DNA of 64,000 nt from Trichosporon coremiiforme (taxonomy: Eukaryota > Basidiomycota > Tremellomycetes > Trichosporonales > Trichosporonaceae), in contig BCJJ01000001.1 of assembly GCA_039545355.1 (NCBI GenBank), forward strand, positions 1,486,570 to 1,550,569. Reading direction: 5' to 3'. The notes beneath the pieces are model-generated. The model saw only the letters and a program-made list of their open reading frames with translations. It made no database searches and was not told the origin of the DNA. Positions 21,561 through 32,800 of the stretch are shown here, piece after piece. How positions within the stretch are numbered: the first letter of the stretch is position 1; each line of letters begins with the position of its first letter. The position numbers and the translations under genes were made by a program.

Positions 21561-23219
21561 ATGAACTTTTTCAACCGCAACCGTCAACGCTCCCCGGCAG
21601 ACTCAGTTAGAGTCTTGAAAGACTACATTCAGCGGCTAGACGCCGGATCTGTCGATCAACGCAAGAAGGTCAGTCCCGACTCTTGAACTCTGTGATGCCA
21701 CAGTCGAGCCAAACATGTAACACTGCGGCGAGAGGAAACGCTAGGCTTAATGCAAGCTTTACTAACGAGTCACAGACAACGGAAGAGTGCTCTCGCTTAA
21801 TAGGCACCGTCAAGGCGTGTCTCTGTGGAGAAGGAGACGGAGACCACTCGCCGGAGACGGTTACGTTAGTCGCGAACGAGATCTACAACCAGGACCTCCT
21901 GTCGCTGTTCATCGCTCGTCTGCCGAAGCTGGAGTTTGAGGTGAGTGCGATCCTTCTGGTTGTCAAGGAGACGACGCATAGGCCGTGAGATCAACGTGAC
22001 CCGCATCGAGCTAGTGTTGAAAGCGATGTGCCCCGTTACCCTCCACTTCGCAATCCCTTAGATGCGGGCAATCATCAGTGGTGCTGTGGCTAACGATCAC
22101 TAGGCGCGCAAGGATGTCGGACACATTTACAATACACTGCTGCGTCGGTCTATTGGACCGCGCCTGCCCACGGTAGAGTTAATTGTGAACAAGCCGGAGA
22201 TTATCTTTGCTACGCTCCGAGGATACGCCGATGCCGAGGTCGCCCTCAACACGGGCATGATCCTGAAGGAGATGCTCCGTTATGAGCCGCTGGCCAAGAT
22301 CTTGCTCTGCTCGGACCAGTACGTTTGCCGGCGGGAAGCGTGCTGACACTTCAGGTTTTACACGTTCCCAAAGTACATCGAGGACACGACGTTCGGCATC
22401 TCGTGTGATGCGTTTGCGAACATGAAGGTACTGCAATCGAATGTGGCAGTCGCGACTGACGCTTGCAGGAGACACTCACGAGACACAAGCCCATGGTCGC
22501 GGCGTACCTGGACCACAACTATGACCGAGTCAGTGTTATCACAGACCCGGCTGAGAGGTCGAGCTCCCCTGCTGACCCACACAGTTCTTCAACATGTATA
22601 ACACGCTCATCGTGTCGAACAATTACGTGACGAAACGTCAGTCGCTGAAGCTTCTGGGCGAGATTCTTCTGGACCGCGCAAATTACTCGATAATGACGCG
22701 GTACATTGCGTCAGAGACCAACCTCAAGTTAATGATGAACTTCTTGCGCGATCGTAGTCGGAACATCCAGTTCGAGGCGTTCCACGTCTTCAAGGTGAGT
22801 GCACGGCGTGTCAGCTGCCAGGGGAAATGTGCGGTACCAGTAAGGTGTTACCATAGGTGGAAATTGCTGGCGATCTGGGATCTTGCCCGCAAGTGTACAG
22901 AGCCCAGAACTTGCGGGTGTCTTATCGGCGGATACGAGACAATGCTGACGCTGCTCAGGTCTTTGTGGCGAACCCTAATAAGCCACCTGAGATTGCGAGG
23001 ATTCTGCGCCGCAACAAAGACCGGCTCCTTGTGTTCTTGAAGGACTTCCACAACGACAAAGACGGTAAGTGCCCTCCCTGGAGTCAGGTCTGCAGGCGGC
23101 TGACCAGTAGACGACCAGTTCAACGACGAGAAGCAGTTCTTGATCGCGCAGAGTGAGTTCATGAGGCGAGATCGCCAGTGCCGCAAACCCTGAGCTAACG
23201 TATAGTCGAGCGTCTGTAA
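21561..23219 (+). CDS. MO25: MO25/Hym1 scaffold protein
   Basis: MO25 (Hym1 in budding yeast) is a helical-repeat scaffold that activates GCK-family kinases in the RAM/MOR morphogenesis network. Nine exons (21561-21668, 21776-21940, 22104-22318, 22355-22427, 22469-22528, 22585-22794, 22959-23064, 23111-23152, 23206-23219) join to 330 residues, close to the usual 340. Clear family blocks are [102 protein letters not shown] text, [20 protein letters not shown], and [13 protein letters not shown]. The last exon is only 14 nt and encodes the end of IERL plus the stop. Confidence 0.95.
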
Positions 23220-26200
23220 TACGGCCGCCCGACTGATCAATACCGCCGTGGTGCCGGACGCTATCCCTCGGCACCTTGGTGCGCGGAGATCCACGCGGAG
23301 ATCAGCGCACACGACGTCAGAACACGCCGCCCCCACTCATATTCACGTCCCTCCTGTTACGAAGCATCATCCTTGGCCCAACCAGGAGCCAGGGCAAGCA
23401 CAATCATCACACTGGCGCCAGTCGCAGCGCCACCTTGCACGCCGTGTCCCCTTGTTATTCCCTGTCATCCAACTTCCCCCAGTTTCAATTCCCGCAGAGC
23501 ATTCCCCAGACAGAACACAGAATCAATCTGTAGGCCGTAGACACGTAGAAGCAGAGAAGAGAATCAGAAAGTCATGATAATGAACCTGTACAAAGACTCC
23601 CTGTGGCCGTGATGGCGTTCAGGAGACCGCTCCGGCCGGAGCCATCTCAGTGTGGCTTCGTAGAGGCCGATAGCCGAGCGTGCGTGGCGAGCAAATGGGG
23701 TGAGCATGTGGGGTCTACCAGTCACACCACAGCCCTCCGCAATGAGGTGCTTCAGACAGCTCTGGAGGAAGTGGCAGCGGCCCTTGAAGTTTTCGACGAC
23801 GAAAACAAACCAGTCACAAAGTCTGAATCCGCCTCAGCACAGGCAGGTTAAGAGATCTGACGGCCTTGGTGCAGCTGCCAAGATGCCGCCGGACCTGCGG
23901 GTCTGCCGACAAGCCCGAGGGTGCCGGACCGGTTTGAATCTTGAGCTGAAGTTGCCAGATTCCTAGATTCGAGCACTGGCCGCTGGCACATACGGCGCGT
24001 CGTGCAGGACGTCTGAGCGTGTCATGAGGAACATACAGATGCCCCAGCGGCCCAGGTGGACACAGCATGTGCGCGGCGTGGGCGGTGTGAGCAACCCAGA
24101 CGTTCCCCAGCTGGGCCCAGGTGGGCCCAGGTGGATCGCACGTTGCATGTCGTGAGCGACGTGAGAATCAGTCACGAACGCCCAAACGCCAGGAGGGGAA
24201 GCACGGTCGCGCCAGCGAGGCACACGAAGCCAAGCGAAGGTACCGGCATGTCTGGCGGTCGCGTCAGAGACTCAAAGGCTCAAGAGGCGGCTCGTAACCT
24301 AGAGCATCTCGGTCAGTGAGGGCGGCAGAAAGCGCCCGATCACACTGCTCGCAAGTCCGACGAGTCCGACAACTCTATTGGAGGACGAACGCAAGGATGG
24401 CATCATGCGATCCCGTATGAGTGTGGGGTCACCACCGCAGCTTATTGCGGGGCAAGTGAAGCTGCATCGGAGTGCAATCGGCGTAAAGACTCGGATGCTG
24501 CGCGCAGTGCGGGGTCGCCTCGTCAAAAACTTAAGCGGTACCTACCACCGACGGCGTGTCACTGGTCACTGAGCCCCGCGTGCTTCGAGCCCTTCGTCGC
24601 CTTCGGTCAACACCGACACGTACGCAACCCCCTCTCCGCACTCCGTTGCAGTGCGATGCCAGTCGCCCTCAAAACCCAGATATGCGTGTCAATTGTAACA
24701 CGCTCGAGCTTCGCACCTCGAGCTTGGTCGATCGCACGATGCACCCGACTCTGAACTGACGGGGCAGGCGTTCTAATCATAACCCTATGTCAACAGCCTG
24801 AGCGCCGAGCGCGGACGCGGACTCGTTGACCAGCTCCCCAGCTCGTGCGAGGCCGTGCGAGGCGGTAGGCGGTGTGCGATGTCGTCGCGTTCGCTGACAG
24901 AGTCGCAGTGACGTACTGACCGTACTGACGAGCGGGCCGGCATTTTTTCAGACCCTGCGCTCGGCGTCCGGCGCACGCGGCGTCAGCCTCTTGGACAGCC
25001 TCCTGGGTGAGCGATCGCCAGTTCCGATCCGGATCTGGAAATGTGATTTCCGGTTCGAGCAAGTTTCACTTGATTACCAGTTCATAAGGAGGAGCAGCCC
25101 CTTTAAACTTCCAGGCTCACTTACGCATTAGGAATTTCACGGCTCCGCGGCTTAAGAAGCATTACAATGGCGATGATTACTAAGTTGCGCTCGCGTTGTT
25201 AAGGAATTAAGGGACGCAGACGAGTTCCTGGGCCAGCAGCCAATCGTTGGGTGGCGAAAGAGCGATTTCGAATAGCGCAGCCCTTTACCGCCGGACAAGT
25301 CCTACTGGCGCACAAGCTGCCGCTGCCACTTGCCGAGCGATGCCGCTCCCTTTGTCTTGCCCTTGGTGCGCTGGCAATTTCGAATTCGCGCAGATGCACA
25401 AACATTCGATGCATAAGCATAACAGATAGGCAGCGCATCGCACTGGTCAGATCTGCACGCACTGACAACGATCAGTAGGAGGCTGTAGGCACAGCCAGTG
25501 CCCACCTGTCCAGCTGGGAAACGGAGGAATGAATTGCACTGCAGTCATCGGGTTCTGCCTCGGCATGACACTACTGCCCAAACATCTCCAGCTCACTACG
25601 GCGCTCCAAGGCTGTCAACGGCTCAAGGCTCGGCCCCGCAGTGGTGAATGGGCCGTTACCCCAAGGCCCGCGGTACCCCGGAAGTATTATGACGGGGGCG
25701 TTTGTTGGGGCACAGGGTAGACCCTGAGGTCTGCTGTTCCCGCCCTGGACCAAGGTGGGGGAGGTAGGGGGGAGAAAAGGCAGGCACAGCGAATCGCCAG
25801 CGACTGGGTGGGCGATCATTGGTCTCCATTGGCCGGCTGGCGATTGCCGGCTGGGACAGAGGCCCATCGAGGCGCCCTAAGTGGGGTCGCGAAAAAATAA
25901 TGCTCTCTTTCAGAGCTACTGCTCGTCACTTCACCCTGATCCCAAGGTAGTAAGGGGACACGAAGGTATGAGGGCACGGCGGAAGAGACGAGAGCATGAC
26001 GAGGGCGCGCCGGCGCATGGGGGAGGCACGCAGGCCGGCCGCGGCGTGGTGCTCGCACAGACAGGCGACACAGCAGGGTCATACCCAGGGATTCCTTGGC
26101 CCCCAACCCCGTTCCTTCGTCACTGCCCTCGCTGCCCCGCCGTGCCTCTCCTCGGCTGTACTAGCTCATAGCTCACAGCGGCTCCCAGCGGCTCACAGCC

Positions 26201-26590
26201 CATCGGCCAGCGCCAGCATCCTCGACTGCCCGTGATTTTTGTTGCTTTGGTGAGCACGCTCACCTACAACTGCAAGCGGCCAGGCTCACGACCACGACAC
26301 CCACTCAAACGTCTCCTCCAGACCACATCATCATCCCGCTCGCCTCGCCCTCCCTTGATATCTCCCTCCTGGCATCTCCAGTTCCCAACTTTCCTCATCT
26401 CACATAATCTCACATACTCACATATCTCAACTCGTGTTTTGCCCTGCCTGATTATTTGACTGTCCTACCTCGATCTATTCACTACCTCGACCGCCTTCCT
26501 CCACTCACACCCACTACCGTCGACCACAGCTACTAAGCGCCTTCGCTTTCTCGCTGCAGTCTCGACCACACCACAGCCAGCACCACCACC
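23220..26590. other. Long region without a recognisable gene
   Basis: For 3.4 kb I find only short overlapping frames with no known domain, and no series of GT...AGCTRAC...AG introns. A tandem GTGGGCCCAG pair lies near 24110-24130, and related CAGCGGCTC units near 26175-26195. From about 26280 to 26590 the + strand is strongly pyrimidine-rich, which fits a long leader for the next gene. The rest could hold noncoding RNA or decayed sequence; nothing specific supports either. Confidence 0.5.
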
Positions 26591-28215
26591 ATGGCCGCTG
26601 CCGTCCAGCCCCACTCCATCCTTCTTCCCTCCTCTTCGCCCCTCGGCGCGGGCAACAACCCGGTCGTCGTCCCTAACAAGGCGGCCACTCAGGTCCAGGC
26701 TCCTGTCGCTAATGGCGTCCCCCAGCAGAATGGCGTCGCGCCGTCGGCGGTGACTCCCCAGCAGCTGAACAAGATGCCTGGTACCACTGCTCATGCCGTT
26801 CCGGTGCAGCAGTCTGCCGGCTCCAGCCAGGAGTCGCTCGCCTCTAACGCGGTTCCTCCCCTGTCGCCGGGCGGTAGCCAGTCGTCGACTCTCGCCGACT
26901 CGGTCAAGACTGACCACACCTGGGACGACGCCGAGACGCAGACCAACGTTTCGTCTACTGCCGGCGAGGTGACCCCGCGCTCGTCCATGATGGGCTCGCC
27001 CTCGCCCAAGATTAGGTTTGGCAACTGTCCCGAGCGTCCTCCTGAGCTTCGCCGCCGTAACTCGATTACCCTCGGTGTCCTTGCCCGCAAGAGCATGCTT
27101 CATGCGCAGGGCACTCTGCCCGGTGGCACCCGCGTCGTCAACATGACGGATGAGGAGTGGGAGGCCTACCAGAACAGGTTCCATAAGACTGCGTGAGTAC
27201 ATTTGGTCGCCGTTGAGCCCGCTGGCAACGTCGGTTCGCCGAGCAGTCTGCGTGGATATACCGCATATAGAGTGTGGGTTGCCGTCGGCAAACCCCAGAA
27301 ACTGTCTGGGGATCGTGAGCCAATCACCCGAGCGGGGGTACAAACCGTACCCCCTGGACACACATGTGCTTTTTACTTTTTCAATGCGCATCGACCCCGG
27401 CGGGCCCGCTCCCACCGCAAAGGGTCGTGCATAGGGCTGTGCGGTGTCGATCGGTACCCGCGCTCCGCTTTCTCGGCGATCATGCGAAAATCTGTCTCAT
27501 CGAACAGCGCGCTGACCTTTGCAGCCACGCCCCCGTTGATCTCGGAAACGTCGTCTCGTCCGGAGCTAAGAAGCTCTGGGGCAAGATGCGCCGTGGCTCC
27601 AACGCCTCTGTCGGCAGCACCGCCAGCAGCGCTGGCCGCGGCCGCTCCGACTCTGCGTCCTCTGTGCCGGGCATGCCCATCAGCCCGCGCGTCCGCCCGG
27701 TCGACACTGCTCCGCCCATCGAGGAGGGCGTCGAGGAGGAGGAAGAGGACCGTGTGCACCTGCCCGCGCGCATGCGCACTCCCCCGCCGGGCGAGGAGAC
27801 GCCCCGCGTCGGCCGCTCGCCCTCGCCGCCACCTCACCCCACTTTCGACGACGAGGAAGAGGAGGAAGACGACTCGTCGTCCGACGGCGGTGACCACCGC
27901 GAGGCGGACGACGGCCACGGTCTCGATGACGCCGATCACGTCCACCGCTCGCGTCACTCGAACTCGGTTGCTGCTCTCGGATTCGAGATCGGAGACTACA
28001 AGCGCCGTCACCCCGCGTTCGCGTCGCGCGGTTCGAGGACCTCGCTCCGCTCGCTGCTCCTCGAGGAGGACGACGACGCCCCGGCTCAGAGCGCCCACCC
28101 GGTCCACCCCTCTGAGGCCCACGCCTCCGCCCCTATCATGCAGCGGCCGGAGGTCCAGCAGCCCGCTCCGATCGTGCCGCACCCGCAGCAGGTTCAGCAG
28201 ACGCATGCCCTCTAA
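26591..28215 (+). CDS. Unknown disordered protein with RRRNS phosphosite-like block
   Basis: Two exons (26591-27192 and 27525-28215) join in phase across a 332-nt intron to 430 residues. I do not recognise a named family. Most of the chain is disordered: Gln/Pro/Ser-rich N-terminus, acidic Glu/Asp tracts (EEGVEEEEEDR, DDEEEEEDDSSS) and a Pro/Gln-rich tail. One block around residues 136-165 looks conserved and ordered by composition: SPKIRFGNCPERPPEL followed by RRRNSITLGVLARKSM. RRxS is a consensus protein kinase A site. A second short block, MTDEEWEAYQNRF, ends exon 1, and exon 2 begins near GAKKLWGKMRRGSNAS. The start ATG follows CACCACC, a favourable context, after a long pyrimidine-rich leader. 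A signalling or regulatory role is only a guess. Confidence 0.7.
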
Positions 28216-29898
28216 AACACGACCTTTGACGCTCCTACACGGAGCCCTTTCTCTTAATACCGACACCATCTAACCCTTGCATTTACTTATTCTAGACTAT
28301 TTGTAGGCATCTATGAGCTACCTGTATAACATATGACTTCGTATGAATCGGCATGACTGTCGCGACCTTCGTGGTGCGAGCGTAACGTGAGAAGTGTAGC
28401 AAAACGCAGCGCCGAGGCTGCCAACTACGTCGCAGCACCCAGCCTCAACTCGTCTCCGCCTTCAGCCTTCGGAGTTCCCTTTGCGTACGCCCACATACCT
28501 TGCCACAGCCGCTGCGGCGCAGTCCTAGACGCTCCAGCTTGCATTGGCTGCAGGACAGGCGCGGCGTCGGGCATCGGGCTTCGGCTCAGCCTGGTTGAGT
28601 GAAAAAGCAGCAAACACGTCCAAAAATAGAAGACTCCGAGGGTACGATGAGGGTTCGAGGGTGTGCAGCGTCGGTTTCGATCACCCTGGGTCCTGCGCCC
28701 GATCGGAGCAGAGTCAGAGTGCGGAGAGCCAACAGCCGCTTTTGGGCTGCGTCGGAGGATCTCAAGACAGGCGAGGACACAAGCGAGGGGACATATGGTG
28801 TCATGCAGAAATCATATGGAAAGGTACACGTGGAGAAGCAAAGGATGGGGCGTGGGCTACGGGGTGTGGGTTGCATGTCGCGCAACTTTGGGATCTTGGG
28901 ATGCAGTGTGCAAAGAAGGCCAAGAGTAAGCGAGGGCTGCGCTTGCATTCAGAACGCATTCATCGACGTTTCGAGGGAGGCCATTCAGCGAACATTCAGC
29001 CACCTTTGTCTGCGTCAACAGTGAAGGAGACGCTTCCGCCCACCGAAGGAAACATGGACACCGAGCGAACGTTCCGGCCAATGCGAACGTTGGCGACAGC
29101 CCACCTGGCCAACGTTGCTCATGCCGATACAGACACGGAGCGACGCTTGCCACGTCGCTCTCCCCAGCCGCGGAGAGCTACCTGCTGAGAATAGCCACGT
29201 CTGGTAGCGTTCTGATCTCCACGACTGGGTGGAGGGACGATGCGATGACGAGGTGGCGGGACCGACTTGACTTTGCCACCGGCCACAGGGCGCATCCCCA
29301 CCCAGCCAGTTCCAGCCTCCTCACTCAGCGCGCTCCACCGCGTACGAACTTCGTCGACCAAACGCCGCTGTTGGAGCAGAGTACGGAGCAGCACGCGTCC
29401 TCTATCACCTCTGTCTGCTGCGTTCCCGATCCTCGTTGAATGGCGTCCGGAGCGGCGTGAGGCGGCTTTCGGCGATCTCCTGTAGTGCATGCAGTGTGGA
29501 GCCGGGTCGAGCCTACTGCTCCAAACCTTCTTCAAGATCCAAGTCACCGGCCCCATCAGGCGTTCTCCGAGATGTTCGGACTTCTGGGTGTATTGGACCT
29601 GGCCGGCTTGTCCGGGGCCTTCATTCTTTTGCATCACTATAGTTCAATCGCCCTCTAGGCTTTCTCCTGATGATCTTGGCTGCCTGTCGTCATCGACTCC
29701 ACTTTCTGCCGCTCTGCTGTGGACTCTGGGCTCTTCTGTCGTCATATCAATACTATCATTGCGGCGCATAACCGCTGCGTGCCTCCCTTGGCTGTTTCGG
29801 GCCATAGCGCTTCCGCTCCCATCGAGTTTCCGCGGCTGCTCCACCGTGCACATCGTGCGACGCAGTAACGATCAGGACATGAGCGCACTGTCGCATGC
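28216..29898. other. Convergent intergenic region without recognisable gene
   Basis: This 1.7-kb stretch lies between the 3' ends of the unknown + strand gene and the GGT gene. A 214-codon + frame (28544-29188) and a 172-codon - frame (29119-29637) have compositions typical of random frames and no domain. A short ATG frame at 29573 would give a 28-residue hydrophobic peptide (MFGLLGVLDLAGLSG...), without other support. Confidence 0.45.
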
Positions 29899-32800
29899 TC
29901 ACGCGACCTTCGCGACGCCTACACTGGGCCTGCGAGCGCGGTACGCGTCCGACTTGGGCGCGGCGAACACATACCCGCCCGTCCAGCCTTCGTACTTGCG
30001 AGGGTCGCCGGCCGCGTCGTACCCAGCGTCCGAGACCGCGAGGCACACGGGCGTACTGAAGGATTCTGCTATCAGCGCTTGCTGTGCTCGTTGTTCACAC
30101 CACGCAAAACACTCTCTGAGCAAAAGAGAGGACGGTGAAGATGGGGAGAGCAGAAGGGTTGCAGAGAACGCCAAAAAGATGTTCGGATGGACGACTTAGG
30201 AATCGAACCAAAGACCTCGTCAACACTAGCCAATGCTAATGACGCGCTCTACCAACTGAGCTAGACGCCCCGAATTGTTCTGACTGAATGCACGCGGACC
30301 CGCTATACCAGGCTGCTTGTCACCTGAAACCCGAAACACGACGCCGTCCTCTCTGCAAGGTCTCCCCAGCTTGTCTGCCTCGCCGTAACATGCCGATCCT
30401 TAGACATGCCCTTCAAGCGAGGGGAAGCAAACGAGCCAGGGAACTTTGTACTCACTGGGGATCCACTCGACTTTGTGCCCGCGCGTCTCGAGCACCTTGG
30501 CGTCCTCCTCCTTCCAGCCTTGGACGGGCGCACCGCGGTCCGTGTCTTGCTCCATCGTAGTGACGTTTGGGAGCAGCTGATTGTGCAAGCGGCGGAAGGA
30601 GAGCGCGTCGCCCGGCGCCATGCCGTAGTCGACCATATTTCTAATGACCTGCACGTTGCAACTGATGATCGTCGATCCGCCCGCCGCACCGCCGGCTAGG
30701 ATTTCTGGTCCTGAAGCTGCGTCGGGGGAAAGAGTGTTCGGCGAAGAACGCTCAATAATGTAAGGACAGGAAGAGGACTGAGGGCGCTTGCCCGCCTGCA
30801 CGTAGTTCGCCGGCGATGGAGCGTACCCGAACCCGTTCGGACGACCAGGGATGCTGAAGTCATCAAGACTGTCATTCAGCACGATGTTGTACCCCGGCAC
30901 GACAATGCGGCTCGCCCAGATCTGCCCGATCGTTGTTGTCAGAGTCACCGTGAGCCCATTCTCGTCCGAAACCGTAATGTTCGACGTGCCGTGGTCAGCC
31001 GGCTGAGCGTGCCTGTTGTTAGCCAGTTCCCGGTCCGCTGGGAGGACTCAAGAATTGAGGATCATCAGAGCACAGCCACCCGCCGCCACACGAAAGACGC
31101 AAGCACGTTCAGACAGCAGCAATCACGAAGGCATGATAGCAGTAGCGGGTAGCCCACAGTGGGTCCACTATTACTTCGCCACTCAGTACTGCCGTCATCG
31201 ACACAACAGCTGGTGATCGAAAGGACCCCGCGGCGTCTCGGAGAAGAGCGATTGGCCGTCGCTCACATCCGAAATTGCGGGCATGCCGGCAACGCCGCCG
31301 ACGTTGGACTTCGAGCTGAAGCTAGCGATGAACATGCAGTGACCACCACGACGGTACTTTTCACGCCACATGCCACACGGCTCACGAGCGTTGGGCCCGG
31401 CGAGGGGGTAAGGATAACCGTTTGCTAGCACACTTGCAAGGATCTCCAGAGGGGCATGACTCTGCTGCAGAGCAACGCCGACAGCGCTGCGATCGCCAGT
31501 TAGAAAATTAAAACGCGGCAGTGCCCCAACAATTCATGACCGACATAGGTGAAACACTGAACTGCAGAGTCGGCGTTTCTGAGGAATGCCCGGTTTGACG
31601 CAGTTTCCGAGGTCGTAGTGGGATAAAGAGACGATGCTGGACGATCGCTGAAGGGGCAAACAAGAGTGTTTTAACACCGATCGCTCCAAGGAAATGACTT
31701 AACCATCGCCATCCCTCTCGACTCAGCGAAGTGGATCGACGAGAGCAACCCAAACGGCGACGTCCGCCACGGTCATCCCCTAGGCCAGGGCTGGCACACG
31801 CATTGTCCTAGTATTGTATTGGTCTCCACACCAACTCTAAACGCCACCCGCGGACCGCGAGCGCTAGCTGGCAATACTATGCCGCGGTCTAGCAACTCTG
31901 ACCCGATCAGAGAAGTAGCCTCAAGCGCTGGCACAAATGTGCGGGCAGCGCTTCCGTCGGCATGGGCGGCTGGCACCCAAAGCCATGCAGAACGGCGAAA
32001 GGCGGTAGTTATAGTAGCCGCCGACTTGACATGCCCGCAGCCAGTGGCATCGTGTGGCGTGTGCTCTAACTCCTGTCGAGTAAACTCACCTAGTGTACGC
32101 CTCGGGCTCCTGCGTCTGGTCCTTGATGAACTGAGCTTTGACCTTCGGGTCGGCGAGCATTTTCTTCTCCGTCTCCTTCGTGTCCTTCACGAAGGCGGGG
32201 TCGCCGAGGGCCGTGCGCTCGCCGTACGCGAGCCGCAGCGCCTCAATCGTGATGTGATTGTCGTGCTCAGACCCGGCGTCCTTCAACGGGAACTCGTTCA
32301 TGGTCCCAAGTGCCGAGAGCAGTACGGCGCCCGACGCCGGCGCAGACACTGAGGTCACCATGTACCCTCTATAGGTCGAGGAGATCGGATCGCGCCATAC
32401 GGGCTGGTAGTCTGTTGTTAGCTGGAGAAAAAGGTTCTCTAGTTCGCTAATCGCTCTTATGGCTTGTGTCGACAACGAAATGAATTTGACCGGGCACGGT
32501 AAACCAACGGAGCCAAGCCTGCCCGATCTCCGACGTCCTTTGAACACCGAGATGCGTGACCACATCAGCACCGAGATCACCGTAAGGACAACGTCGGCTG
32601 CAAAGCCTTTGCGCACCAATACCGGCGCATATCCGCATCCCCTCATCAGTATCAAGGAGTCCGACAGTCCACGCTCGATTTGCATTGCACAGGGCTGGAT
32701 GTACGATGCCGCTGTGAAACTTGACGTCCGCCGAGCTCGGTCATATCCTCGTCCCATGGACATGGCCCACTCACCAATGAGGTCCTGTTTCGTCATGAGT

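Noticed and set aside
23900..23950. Possible tRNA B box (GGTTTGAATCT)
   Set aside because: No matching A box, acceptor stem or anticodon arm could be built around it.
27373..28269. 298-codon - strand frame and 356-codon + strand frame (27203-28273)
   Set aside because: Both overlap exon 2 of the unknown + strand gene. The frame that continues exon 1 in phase is 27525-28215; the others are shadows.
29573..29659. 28-codon hydrophobic micro-ORF
   Set aside because: A single short ATG frame without conservation or context; chance frames of this length are common.
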